Source: Microcaldota archaeon (lineage in GTDB: Archaea > Micrarchaeota > Micrarchaeia > Anstonellales > Anstonellaceae). Taken from it: a DNA stretch of 53,023 bases. Within the stretch, counting starts at the first letter, position 1, and each line of letters starts with the position of its first letter. The stretch covers positions 1 through 53,023 of the forward strand of contig JAOAKE010000003.1 of NCBI GenBank assembly GCA_026413805.1, written 5' to 3'. Positions 1-6,886 of this stretch are shown here, piece after piece. Under the pieces are notes generated by a model. The model made no database searches. It was given only the letters and a program-made list of their open reading frames with translations, and was not told the origin of the DNA. Both the position numbers and the translations under genes were made by a program.

Positions 1-123
1 AGGCCTACCTATACCTATTCTTCAACATTGGAGTCGGGCAAAGCTTACTGGATAAAAGTGGCAGCAAGCTGCAAGCTTGGAGGCAGCACAGAGGACATGC
101 CGCCATCACCCCCACCCAACTAG
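1..123 (+). CDS. C-terminal fragment of a GWN-repeat secreted protein (cut by window start)
   Basis: Reading frame 1 is open from the first base to a TAG at 121-123. The last 40 residues contain TYTYSSTLESGKAYWIKV, which closely matches TYVYSPKLSRGKGVWIKV in the protein encoded at 385-1956, followed by a cysteine in the same place and a proline-rich end (MPPSPPPN). I infer a paralogue of that protein whose body lies outside the window. It ends where the neighbour continues through a similar proline linker into further beta repeats, so this copy may be a short form. Function unknown; extracellular by analogy. Confidence 0.6.
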   Translation, partial: RPTYTYSSTLESGKAYWIKVAASCKLGGSTEDMPPSPPPN

Positions 124-150
124 AAGGAATTTAAATTCATGAGGGAAAGC

Positions 151-360
151 ATGAATATGGACCTGCGCACCGTTCTCATTTCAGTGCTGGCGGCTTATTT
201 TTTTCTTTTAGGCTGCGTGGAAATCCTCAATCCGCCTTATAGCCCCAACTCAACTGACAATACAACCATTGGCATGAAAGGAGGGGAAAGAGGCAGCACA
301 GGAAGTTCTGCATACCCTGGAGGCTCAGGGGGGGACTTGCCTCCTCCTCCGCCAGAGTGA
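151..360 (+). CDS. Small proline-tailed lipoprotein-like protein
   Basis: About 69 residues. The start at 151 is preceded by GAGGG at about 8 bases; an ATG at 139 in the same frame is the alternative. The N-terminus has one hydrophobic segment ending in FFLLGC, a lipobox-like site, so the mature protein would begin at that cysteine and be membrane-anchored by lipid. The rest is Asn/Ser/Thr/Gly-rich and ends in PPPPPE. It lies between two proteins with similar proline-rich segments, probably in the same transcript. No family recognised. Confidence 0.55.
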   Translation: MNMDLRTVLISVLAAYFFLLGCVEILNPPYSPNSTDNTTIGMKGGERGSTGSSAYPGGSGGDLPPPPPE

Positions 361-384
361 AAATGACAGCGAAGAGGTGATTTC

Positions 385-1956
385 ATGAAAAAGAATTCTC
401 TTTTTGTAGCGTTTTTGCTCGTGGGCATCTTGCCTTTATTGGCAAATTCTGCCACTGCCTCAGTGCAGCTCTATCCTGGATGGAATCTAGTGTCCTCGCC
501 ATTTTATTATTACGACTCGCTTGACTCGGCAGGTTGCGACTTTACAGGCGACTTCTACCAATACATCCCCTCCATCAAGGCATATTCCAAGAGCAAGACG
601 CTTTCTTCTGTTAACGGCGCTTGGGTTTATTCTCGCAACGCATGCATCTTAAAATTTACAAGCAGCAGGCCAGACGATGTTCTTAATGAGGATATACTTT
701 ATGCAGGCTGGAACCAAGTCGGCCAGCCCTTTCTTTCAGAAGGGGAATCTGTTGATTTTGCAGATGTGATTGGCACCTGCCAAGGCAAGGTAGCAAGCGG
801 GCCATGGTATTACGACACTCCTTCAAAGACATATGTGTATTCTCCTAAACTCTCTCGCGGCAAAGGGGTTTGGATAAAGGTTTCTTCGGACTGCAATCTT
901 CAAAGGCCGTCTAAATCCCAGCCTCCGCAGCCGCCATCTTCTGACAACCAGGACCAGCCCATTTTCAAAGGAGTATTGGACTTGGGCGCAAGCTACAGTG
1001 GAGAGATAAAAGTCAAGTTGGTTGACATTAAGGAAGGTCCCATCGGAGCATATGTTCGCTCTCAGCTTGAGGCCTATGACACAAGCAACAGGCTTGTCAA
1101 AAGCTTTATCCTCGATCCGAAGAATTACGAAAAGGTCGTTCTTCCATCTGGTGCTACCTACCTTGTATATGTAGAAGAAGCACAGAGGGGCTATTCGTTG
1201 TCCGCTGGGTGGGCAAAGATTCGCATATACAGGGTGGCAGGCAGCCCAGACGCATTGTCCGCCATCCAAGCTGGCGACGAAGCCAATCCTTCGGCAGATG
1301 GCGGTGCTTCGCCAGACCTTTTCTTAAAAGAAGGAACTATCAGCCTGGGCCAAACCATTGATGCAGGGCAGATAAGGGTGTTTTTGCTTGACCTTGGCTC
1401 ATCAGGCAAAGAAAAGAGCCCTGCCATGGTAAGTGTGCAAGACATGGGTGGAGCTGAAATCAAAAGGCTGATAATCCCGGTCGGCTCTTTTAGGATGGTG
1501 GAGCTAAAAGGCACCAATTATGCAATTTATGCTGAGGAAACAGCCCCTGATATAACCCTCAATACAAAATGGGCAGCCCTCTCAATTTATGAAGTGAGAG
1601 GCAGGCCTGACAGTGCAGGCCGCACCAAAGAGCTTGTCCCGCTGCCTTCAGGCAAGCCAACCTTGGCAAGCGCTTCATTGAAGATTGGGCAGCCACTGCA
1701 CTTCTCCATAGCCAACGTTCCTTACTCTGTCTTCTTGGATGGAATAAGCGCATTTCCGGACAACAACAGGGAGGCAATAGTTTCGGTCAAAGACTCTTCT
1801 GGCAATCCGATTGCAATGCGCAGCATTCCGGCGAACAAGGGGGCCAAATTTTCCGCTGGCAGAGCCAAATTCTTAGTCTATGTGAATTCCATCTCTTTGC
1901 AAACAAGCAACCCTGGCGAGTCCAAGGCAGTAATATTGGTCTATGACCTTTCATGA
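385..1956 (+). CDS. Secreted surface protein with two GWN repeats and three beta-sandwich-like repeats
   Basis: 523 residues; GAGGTGA lies just upstream of the ATG. Residues 1-25 are a signal peptide ending ANSATAS. Two repeats begin YPGWNLVSSPF and YAGWNQVGQPF, each with paired cysteines; a linker with PPQPP follows near residue 178. The rest holds three related segments of about 90 residues, seen as LDLGASYSGEIKVKL, ISLGQTIDAGQIRVF and LKIGQPLHFSIANVP, each later reaching a Y-x-V/I-Y-(V/A)-E or similar strand. There is no C-terminal membrane anchor, so it is either released or held by partners. GWN repeats occur in many archaeal and bacterial surface proteins; the binding target cannot be read from sequence. 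Confidence 0.75.
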   Translation: MKKNSLFVAFLLVGILPLLANSATASVQLYPGWNLVSSPFYYYDSLDSAGCDFTGDFYQYIPSIKAYSKSKTLSSVNGAWVYSRNACILKFTSSRPDDVLNEDILYAGWNQVGQPFLSEGESVDFADVIGTCQGKVASGPWYYDTPSKTYVYSPKLSRGKGVWIKVSSDCNLQRPSKSQPPQPPSSDNQDQPIFKGVLDLGASYSGEIKVKLVDIKEGPIGAYVRSQLEAYDTSNRLVKSFILDPKNYEKVVLPSGATYLVYVEEAQRGYSLSAGWAKIRIYRVAGSPDALSAIQAGDEANPSADGGASPDLFLKEGTISLGQTIDAGQIRVFLLDLGSSGKEKSPAMVSVQDMGGAEIKRLIIPVGSFRMVELKGTNYAIYAEETAPDITLNTKWAALSIYEVRGRPDSAGRTKELVPLPSGKPTLASASLKIGQPLHFSIANVPYSVFLDGISAFPDNNREAIVSVKDSSGNPIAMRSIPANKGAKFSAGRAKFLVYVNSISLQTSNPGESKAVILVYDLS

Positions 1957-1983
1957 AATGAAAAAAGAGCGCTCCGACCGGGA

Positions 1984-2018
1984 ATGCCAGCTTGCTGGCG
2001 CAGGAGCCAGCGAAAGCC
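1984..2018 (-). other. tRNA-Glu intron 2 (T-loop, 59/60)
   Basis: 35 nt between A59 and T60 of the T-loop, containing a GCTGGC/GCCAGC hairpin. Removing it restores a seven-base TTCAAAT loop on a perfect five-pair stem. T-loop introns are known from some Thermoproteales and a few other archaea, but are non-canonical. Confidence 0.8.
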
Positions 2019-2039
2019 TTTGAACCCGGGTTACCGGCT

Positions 2040-2086
2040 TTCTTTTCTTAAGGTCCCTGCCAACAAATTTGCAAGGGCGTGTGGAA
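2040..2086 (-). other. tRNA-Glu intron 1 (anticodon loop, 37/38)
   Basis: 47 nt interrupting the anticodon loop at the canonical archaeal position. It contains the internal stem GCCCT..AGGGA-like pairing that would present a bulge-helix-bulge to the tRNA splicing endonuclease. Confidence 0.8.
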
Positions 2087-2240
2087 TGAAAGGCCGGCGT
2101 CCTTGACCGGGCTAGACTATCGGAGCCTGTCTTTTCCTTGCCAGCAAGGAGTTAAAAATAGTTGGTGTTGGAAGGTTTTCCAAGAATATTGCAAAGGGTT
2201 TTAATCCCTTCTGCAAATTACATCCCAAAAAGTGAGTGGG

Positions 2241-2522
2241 ATGCAAAGCCAAAAAAATCCATTTGTCAAAAGCCAAGATCTTCTAAGCAAAAGGCTATGT
2301 GATGCCACCCTTGCCCTTTGCAAGGCACAAGTCCCTCGCGAAATGCAGGTTAGCCTGGCAAGGTTGCTTATTGAGAGCAACGCCTCTGTGGAAATCAAGC
2401 GCGTAGTTGAAGGCCCAAATTTCCCAAAGCTTTCCAATCACGTGCAAAATGCACTGAAAGAGTATTTGAACAATCCTTCAAAATTTCAAAAAAGCCCTTT
2501 TTCTGAAGGTCCCTTCAAATGA
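2241..2522 (+). CDS. Hypothetical 93-residue protein
   Basis: Not recognised. A TATA-like GGTTTTAAT at about 2204-2212 sits about 30 bases before the ATG at 2241, and GTGAGTGGG directly precedes it, so it is probably translated from a short leader (a GTG at 2232 is possible). The protein is soluble and mostly helical by composition, with one cysteine pair and no signal peptide or membrane segment. It converges with the DUF63 gene, stops 5 bases apart. Confidence 0.55.
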   Translation: MQSQKNPFVKSQDLLSKRLCDATLALCKAQVPREMQVSLARLLIESNASVEIKRVVEGPNFPKLSNHVQNALKEYLNNPSKFQKSPFSEGPFK

Positions 2523-2527
2523 ACCAA

Positions 2528-3400
2528 TCAGGTTCCGCAAAGCATCCTCAAAATGTCGCGCAGACCAGGGGCAAACCCCATTATCGCAACAACCACCAGC
2601 ACCAGCGCCCTGTCGCCCCACTCTATTTTTTCCTTGCGCAGCAAATAGACTATTGCTGATGCGAGCACCACCTTGACAATCAAGAATAGCAGAAAGCCAA
2701 GGGGAGTAGCAGCGCCAATAATGGATGGAATGACGTGCTGCTCAAAATAAACCTTTCCGCTTGCCTTTGAGAAAACATCAATGACTACAAAAGTGGCAGC
2801 TCCATCAAGGGCCTGCCCCGATATTGCAAGCTTTTCATGCAGGTTTGCCTGTGCTTTTGTGGCGTGCTCGAGCAGGTGGAAGGCAGCAAAAGAGACTATG
2901 CAGGCAACTGCAATTGCCAATAGGAAAAATTCAAAGTGCGCTGCAAAAGGCAGGAGGATAGCAAGGCACAAGAGCCACAAAATTCCCCCAACAAAAACAG
3001 GGAACTTATTATTTCTCATTGCCATGCCAAGAGCTATTGAGGTGAGAAAAAGGGCAGCAGTCACTATGTAAATCCCCGGAGTCACTGTCAGGTATCCATA
3101 CTCAAACAGCCCAGAGGAATAAAGAGCATAATAAAAGCCATTCTGCTTAGCCGCCTCTGCGACAAAGCCAGCATCCCACAAGTCAGTTATTACCCGAGAG
3201 GTAGAACCAAACAGCACAAAGGCAGCAGTGCCGTACAAGAATTCCCTGCTGCCAAAATCATATCCCTTGCCTTTGAGCACCTTCCAGATAACATAAAGAG
3301 AAGCCAACGCAATTGCTGCATAGACTGAAGTATTGACCAGGTTGTATCCAGACCTTTCAAAAATCGGGCTGACAAAATATTCATGGAATATGTTTTCCAT
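2528..3400 (-). CDS. DUF63 family polytopic membrane protein
   Basis: 290 residues with about eight hydrophobic segments. The N-terminal SGYNLVNTSVYA and the FGSTSRVITDLWDAG region match what I recall of the archaeal DUF63 family, which has conserved length near 280-300 and no assigned reaction. It starts opposite the 3472 gene with TATA-like TTAAAT sequence between them. It is an integral membrane protein of unknown role. Confidence 0.7.
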   Translation of the reverse strand: MENIFHEYFVSPIFERSGYNLVNTSVYAAIALASLYVIWKVLKGKGYDFGSREFLYGTAAFVLFGSTSRVITDLWDAGFVAEAAKQNGFYYALYSSGLFEYGYLTVTPGIYIVTAALFLTSIALGMAMRNNKFPVFVGGILWLLCLAILLPFAAHFEFFLLAIAVACIVSFAAFHLLEHATKAQANLHEKLAISGQALDGAATFVVIDVFSKASGKVYFEQHVIPSIIGAATPLGFLLFLIVKVVLASAIVYLLRKEKIEWGDRALVLVVVAIMGFAPGLRDILRMLCGT

Positions 3401-3471
3401 AAGCCTCTTGCACTCTTCATGGCTCTAAAGGGTTAAATAGGTTGTCGGAGAAAGGGCAGTGGTGGTTTCCA

Positions 3472-4227
3472 ATGCGCCATGCCATTGCCTCATTTAAAGA
3501 AGCATTCGGTGAATTCAAAAAGAAGCCAAAAGAGTTCATTCTCCCTTCAATCCTTAGCTTTATTATAGCCTCTGTGCTCTTTCTTTTGGCCTTTTTCATC
3601 CTCCTTGCAAGCGGCATTATAGGCGTGGGGGCATTTAACAAGCTATTCTCACTGCCAACTGCAAGCCTTGATGCTGCCGCCCTTGTCCTTGTAGCTTTGG
3701 CAATGTTTGCAATACTGCTGTTTTTCAGCTGGGTTTTATGCGGGACAATTGGGGCCTATTTTGGCGAGCTAAATTCCATCTATGCTGAGAAGAAGCATTC
3801 CCCATGGGACTTTCTTCTTTCTATTCCTTCGCACGCCAACGCAACCTTTATGGCAGTCCTTCTGTCAGCTGCAGTTGTTGCCTTCCCTGTTATTGCCTTT
3901 TCAGCCTTGGCGTCTTTCTTTTCAGAAAGCTGGCTATTTGCCACAGTATTGTTTTTAGCTGGGGCTGCAATCAGCTGGCTTCTTTCACTTCTTTTTGTCC
4001 TTGTGTTCCCTTCTTGCTGCACTGGCGGGAAAAGGGGAGCATCAGCAGCTTTTCATTCTGCCAGACTTGCGCTGAAAAACCCAGCAGACATATTTGCATG
4101 GGCAGTGGCGCTTTGCCTTCTGTCTTTGCCTCTGTTCATACCTCTTCTCGGCGTCCTATATTTCGTCCTTTTCGCCATGCCATTCTCCACCCTCTCCTTG
4201 CTTATCCTGTTTAAAAAGCTAAGATGA
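3472..4227 (+). CDS. Polytopic membrane protein, unknown function
   Basis: 251 residues from the ATG at 3472, chosen because GGTGG lies 6 bases upstream; an upstream TTG at 3442 lacks this. A short cytoplasmic N-terminus (FKEAFGEFKKKPKEF) is followed by about six membrane segments, several rich in Ala, Leu and Phe. The layout, a poorly conserved six-helix protein starting with an amphipathic ..F..F.K.P..F motif, resembles the broad archaeal DUF4013/DUF7847-like transporter-accessory group, but I cannot assign it firmly. Confidence 0.6.
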   Translation: MRHAIASFKEAFGEFKKKPKEFILPSILSFIIASVLFLLAFFILLASGIIGVGAFNKLFSLPTASLDAAALVLVALAMFAILLFFSWVLCGTIGAYFGELNSIYAEKKHSPWDFLLSIPSHANATFMAVLLSAAVVAFPVIAFSALASFFSESWLFATVLFLAGAAISWLLSLLFVLVFPSCCTGGKRGASAAFHSARLALKNPADIFAWAVALCLLSLPLFIPLLGVLYFVLFAMPFSTLSLLILFKKLR

Positions 4228-4240
4228 GCAGCAGCAAATG

Positions 4241-4250
4241 GCTTTAAACC
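4241..4250 (+). promoter_or_regulatory. TATA box for the 4270 tRNA
   Basis: GCTTTAAACC centred about 24 bases upstream of the tRNA 5' end, the expected archaeal spacing for direct transcription from the first tRNA base. Confidence 0.6.
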
Positions 4251-4307
4251 CTTTTTCTCAAATGAAAACGGGCCCGTAGCTCAGCTGGTTAGAGCGGCAT
4301 CCTCTAA

Positions 4308-4322
4308 ATGCATTTTGCATTT
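4308..4322 (+). other. Putative tRNA intron 1 (anticodon loop)
   Basis: About 15 nt forming most of a perfect hairpin (AAATGCA/TGCATTT with a TTT loop at 4306-4322) inside the anticodon loop. The boundary is uncertain and decides the anticodon. Confidence 0.5.
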
Positions 4323-4327
4323 GGATG

Positions 4328-4375
4328 GACGCATGTCTTATATGACACGCTCTCGCAAAGTGTCTTGGACAGCTG
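4328..4375 (+). other. Putative tRNA intron 2 (3' anticodon stem / position 42-43)
   Basis: About 48 nt separating GATG from the T that completes the anticodon stem; it holds a GACAC/GTGTC hairpin. The cut could move within the repeated TG or GT at the junction without changing the mature sequence. Confidence 0.55.
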
Positions 4376-4389
4376 TAGGTCACGAGTTC

Positions 4390-4430
4390 TCAAGCAAGGC
4401 GCGTTTGCCTTCTGCCCCTGCTTGGCTTAA
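4390..4430 (+). other. Putative tRNA intron 3 (T-loop, 56/57)
   Basis: 41 nt between C56 and G57 of the T-loop, with CAAGCA/TGCTTG closing an internal hairpin. Its removal gives TTCGAAT on the ACGAG/CTCGT stem. Confidence 0.7.
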
Positions 4431-4505
4431 GAATCTCGTCGGGCCCATTTTCTGTTCCGAGCGGAGAACCGCAGCTTTTTTATTGAAGAAAACCAAATCA
4501 GCACC

Positions 4506-4817
4506 ATGGCAGCAAAAAAGCGAAAGCAAGGTGGAATCCAGGAATTAATCCGCGAGAGGATTGACATACTCCTTTCCATGGCTTGCCGCGCATTGAAAGA
4601 GGGAAAAGAGGTCCATGCCCGCCGTTATGTGTTTTTGGCGCGCAAGCTTTCAACGCGCTTTAACTGCCGCTTAAGCCCAAGACAAAAAGCCCTATTTTGC
4701 AAAAAATGCGGCGTGCCGCTGGTGGCTGGGTTGAATGCTTCGGTGCGCCTGAAAAAAAGGAGGCGAAGCGCAGAATACCGCTGCTCTTGCGGAGCATCAC
4801 GTTATTTTAAATATTAA
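4506..4817 (+). CDS. rnp4: RNase P protein component 4 (Rpp21/Rnp21)
   Basis: 103 residues. The N-terminal half is two basic helices with ARRYVFLARKLSTRFNCRL, the family signature. It is followed by a zinc ribbon using FCKKCG (residues 68-73) and YRCSCG (residues 92-97). This is the archaeal protein subunit of the ribozyme that removes tRNA 5' leaders. It lies 58 bases after an intron-rich tRNA; a GCGG/CCGC hairpin followed by T6 at about 4464-4480 probably ends the tRNA transcript. It is very basic, as expected for an RNA-binding subunit. Confidence 0.9.
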   Translation: MAAKKRKQGGIQELIRERIDILLSMACRALKEGKEVHARRYVFLARKLSTRFNCRLSPRQKALFCKKCGVPLVAGLNASVRLKKRRRSAEYRCSCGASRYFKY

Positions 4818-4832
4818 GCAAGAAATCAATTC

Positions 4833-5465
4833 ATGCTTGCCCAAAAGCCGAATCAAACTGGCTTTTCTCTTAGAGAAGTTTATCCCCCTCCTCTTTCTGC
4901 CCGGCCTGACCAGAAAACACTTTCCAAAGCAACCAGCATGGCAGTTTCTTCCATCAACGAAGACCCAGCGCTTTTATCTGAAATTTCAAATACAGAAAAA
5001 AAGCTAAACGCCAATATCACAAATGCAATTGGCGATGTAGCTTTCAAGACCATATTGAATATAGACTCCAGCCTCTTTGAGGGAAAAAAGATTGGCCCCT
5101 CTGCCTGCAGCGTGGCAGCTGAAATTTGTAGCGTTATAATTGGACAGGTTGCAAGCGAGGAAGTCCAGAAAGAGTATCATTCTGCCAAAAGCGAAGCAGA
5201 ACGTTTTAGGATATTTGACAAGGCCACTTATGCAGGCGCGAGCAGGGACATATTCAACCTCGCAATAAAAATATTGAAATACATCTCTTTGGCATATGCG
5301 AGCGCCATTTACTCCCAAGAGTTCGACAGGTCGAGATATATCTCAGCAACCAATGCTATGCTTGCCTACCTGCGCCAGCAATTCCAAATCAATTACGAAA
5401 AGCACGAAAGTTACACTAGGGAAAGGGAAAAAAAACACTCCAAAAAAAACGGCTTTTTAACATAG
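4833..5465 (+). CDS. Hypothetical 210-residue protein
   Basis: Not recognised. It begins 15 bases after rnp4 with a weak ribosome-binding site; an internal ATG at 4939 is an alternative start. The sequence is soluble and predicted helical (alternating charged and hydrophobic heptads from about residue 50), with a lysine-rich C-terminus EREKKHSKKNG. No signal peptide and no metal-binding motif. It stops with TAG just before the S19e promoter. Confidence 0.6.
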   Translation: MLAQKPNQTGFSLREVYPPPLSARPDQKTLSKATSMAVSSINEDPALLSEISNTEKKLNANITNAIGDVAFKTILNIDSSLFEGKKIGPSACSVAAEICSVIIGQVASEEVQKEYHSAKSEAERFRIFDKATYAGASRDIFNLAIKILKYISLAYASAIYSQEFDRSRYISATNAMLAYLRQQFQINYEKHESYTREREKKHSKKNGFLT

Positions 5466-5490
5466 CAAAATCAGCCCAAGCCTCCCATAT

Positions 5491-5500
5491 CTTTAAATAC
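5491..5500 (+). promoter_or_regulatory. TATA box for the S19e-FtsY block
   Basis: CTTTAAATAC, about 90 bases before the S19e ATG. This implies a leader of about 65 nt containing a GTCG/CGAC hairpin near 5530-5546. Confidence 0.5.
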
Positions 5501-5589
5501 CCTTGTCCACTCTATTAGACGGCGGACTCGGTCGGCTGCTGCGACAGATTTTCGCGTTTTGTTGTAGTATTCTCCCAAGAGGTGTAAAG

Positions 5590-5997
5590 ATGGTAACAGT
5601 TTATGACGTAACCCCGAACAAGCTTATCAAAAGGGTTGCCGAAAAGCTCAAAGGAATGGGCATTCCTGCCCCGAAATTCATCGGCACTGTCAAAAGCGGC
5701 GCACATCGCCAGCGCCTTCCTCAGCAAAAGGACTTTTGGTATATTCGGCTCGCTGCCATACTGCGAAATGCATATATCCGAGGCACAGTTGGGGTGGAAA
5801 GGCTTCGAGTCCATTTTGGCGGGAGAAAGGTCCGGGGAGTAAAGCCTGAAGAGAAGCGAAAGGCAGGAGGCTCAATAATCCGAAAAGGGCTGCAGGCCCT
5901 TGAGGCAGCTGGGCTCATGGTTAAGAAAAAGAAGGGAAGGGAGATTTCCCCTGCAGGAAAAAAGCTTCTTGATTCAGCGGCAAAGGAAGTTTTCTGA
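5590..5997 (+). CDS. rps19e: 30S ribosomal protein S19e
   Basis: 135 residues. The ATG at 5590 follows GAGGTGTAAAG; a longer in-frame reading back to 5503 is not conserved. Signature sequences DFWYIRLAAILR and GVERLRVHFGGR are both present, along with the C-terminal winged-helix part (IIRKGLQALEAAGL). It is a small-subunit protein shared by archaea and eukaryotes. It opens a ten-gene co-directional block, and the S19e-PDCD5-L39e-L31e-aIF6-LX order is a conserved archaeal gene neighbourhood. Confidence 0.95.
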   Translation: MVTVYDVTPNKLIKRVAEKLKGMGIPAPKFIGTVKSGAHRQRLPQQKDFWYIRLAAILRNAYIRGTVGVERLRVHFGGRKVRGVKPEEKRKAGGSIIRKGLQALEAAGLMVKKKKGREISPAGKKLLDSAAKEVF

Positions 5998-6015
5998 CAA
6001 TTTGAGGTTGAGGGA

Positions 6016-6315
6016 ATGGAAGAAGAGGAGGCAGATGAAGAGGCCCAACAGCAGCTTCAAGCCAAGCTCCAAAAGCTGCAAATTGAGATGAAAAAAAAGG
6101 AGCTCTTGCGCAAGATGCTCTCAAATGAGGCCTATGAGCGAATGATGAATGTGCGCCTGTCAAACCCAGAGCTTTACGAAAAGGTGGTGCATTCCCTTGC
6201 CTACATTGCGCAATCAGGAAGGAGCATGGGGCAGATAAGCGACGAGCAGCTGTATTCCCTTCTTGCAAGGATGTCACAGCGAAAGGAAACTTCCATTGAA
6301 TTTAGGAGAAAATAA
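6016..6315 (+). CDS. PDCD5-family nucleic-acid-binding protein
   Basis: 99 residues: an acidic and glutamine-rich N-terminal helix, then the core LRKMLSNEAYERMMNVRLSNPELYEKV that identifies the PDCD5/TFAR19 family. Archaeal members are small three-helix bundles reported to bind DNA, but their cellular role is unsettled. It follows S19e by 18 bases with GAGG before the ATG. The usual C-terminal basic tail is short here (EFRRK). Confidence 0.9.
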   Translation: MEEEEADEEAQQQLQAKLQKLQIEMKKKELLRKMLSNEAYERMMNVRLSNPELYEKVVHSLAYIAQSGRSMGQISDEQLYSLLARMSQRKETSIEFRRK

Positions 6316-6327
6316 GGAGATGGTTTC

Positions 6328-6669
6328 ATGTATCACCCAGGGAAAGTAGTAGCGATTCTTTCGCCAAAAGAAAAGGGAGTCATTTCATCTGATTCAAGCG
6401 TCCAGGTGACTATGCGGATGTGGGATGAGAACGTTCTTACAATGGTCGTAAGCCCTAAAATAGCTCAAAGGGTCAGGATAGGCGACATTGTGCTTGCAGA
6501 CTACAGGCCTGAAAAGGGCCTGTCCATGCCAGTCCCTCGGCACGTCGTGGTAAAGATCTTGCGGGCTGAAGCGGCAGAGAAAGTGTGGAAGATTTACCAA
6601 GATGCATATGAAAGGAGAAAGAGCCATGAAAAGCGCGAGAAGGAAGCGCAGCAATCCTATATCGGTTAG
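6328..6669 (+). CDS. Conserved hypothetical protein of the ribosomal block
   Basis: 113 residues, with GGAG plus GG spacing before the ATG. The N-terminal 80 residues look like a beta barrel (YHPGKVVAILSP, VQVTMRMWDENVLTMVV, IGDIVLADYRP), followed by a basic helical tail. I recall similar small proteins between PDCD5 and L39e in other DPANN-type archaea, but know no function. Its position suggests a ribosome- or RNA-related role (inference). Confidence 0.7.
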   Translation: MYHPGKVVAILSPKEKGVISSDSSVQVTMRMWDENVLTMVVSPKIAQRVRIGDIVLADYRPEKGLSMPVPRHVVVKILRAEAAEKVWKIYQDAYERRKSHEKREKEAQQSYIG

Positions 6670-6691
6670 CTTTTCCCCCGAAGGTGAATTT

Positions 6692-6874
6692 ATGAGCAGG
6701 TCAAAAACCCCAAAAGTGAAGGCAACCCTCGGCAAGATGATGAAGAGGAACAGGCGAATACCGCTCTTCGTAATTGCAAAGACCAACCGCCGGGTAGTGC
6801 AAAACAAGGAGCGAAGGAACTGGCGAAGCCAGAAACTAAAAATGCAGTCTCAAAAAAGAAAAAGGATGAATTGA
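6692..6874 (+). CDS. rpl39e: 50S ribosomal protein L39e
   Basis: 60 residues, about ten longer than usual because of the N-terminus MSRSKTPKVK. The core KRNRRIPLFVIAKTNRRVV is the L39e signature. This protein lines the exit tunnel. The ATG at 6692 follows AAGGTGAATTT; the same frame is open upstream but does not match the family. Strongly basic, as expected. Confidence 0.92.
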   Translation: MSRSKTPKVKATLGKMMKRNRRIPLFVIAKTNRRVVQNKERRNWRSQKLKMQSQKRKRMN

Positions 6875-6886
6875 AGGTGAGCTTGC

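Larger units (their letters stand above)
1970..2126 (-). tRNA. tRNA-Glu (TTC) with two introns
   Basis: On the minus strand the acceptor GCTCCGA (2126-2120) pairs with TCGGAGC (1977-1971). The D arm has the Glu-like 19-nt form. The anticodon stem CCGGC/GCCGG encloses CTTTCA|A after removal of 2086-2040, giving anticodon TTC with the intron at canonical position 37/38. The T stem CCGGG/CCCGG encloses TTCAAA|T only if 2018-1984 is also removed, an intron at 59/60. Mature length is 75 nt with discriminator G; CCA is not encoded. A T-run (A6 at 1961-1966 on the plus strand) follows directly as terminator. Exact cut sites can shift by a base or two. Confidence 0.9.
4270..4447 (+). tRNA. tRNA with three apparent introns; isotype unresolved (Lys-CTT best guess)
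   Basis: Acceptor GGGCCCG (4270-4276) pairs with CGGGCCC (4440-4446), discriminator A. D arm GCTC/GAGC with GG in the loop. Anticodon stem GCATC (4297-4301) pairs with GATG (4324-4327) plus T4376; variable loop AGGTC; T stem ACGAG/CTCGT. Removing about 4308-4322, 4328-4375 and 4390-4430 leaves a 74-nt cloverleaf with T-loop TTCGAAT. The anticodon loop starts CTCT; depending on the cut the anticodon reads CTT (Lys) or CTA. The acceptor and D arm resemble archaeal Lys/Met tRNAs. CTA is doubtful because TAG is an ordinary stop here. Confidence 0.8.

Noticed and set aside
4302..4327. Amber-suppressor or pyrrolysine tRNA (anticodon CTA)
   Set aside because: The CTA reading depends on one of several possible cuts, the acceptor and D arms are of an ordinary elongator tRNA, and TAG is a regular stop in this window (for example at 121, 5463, 6667, 7304, 7977, 15107 and 15266).
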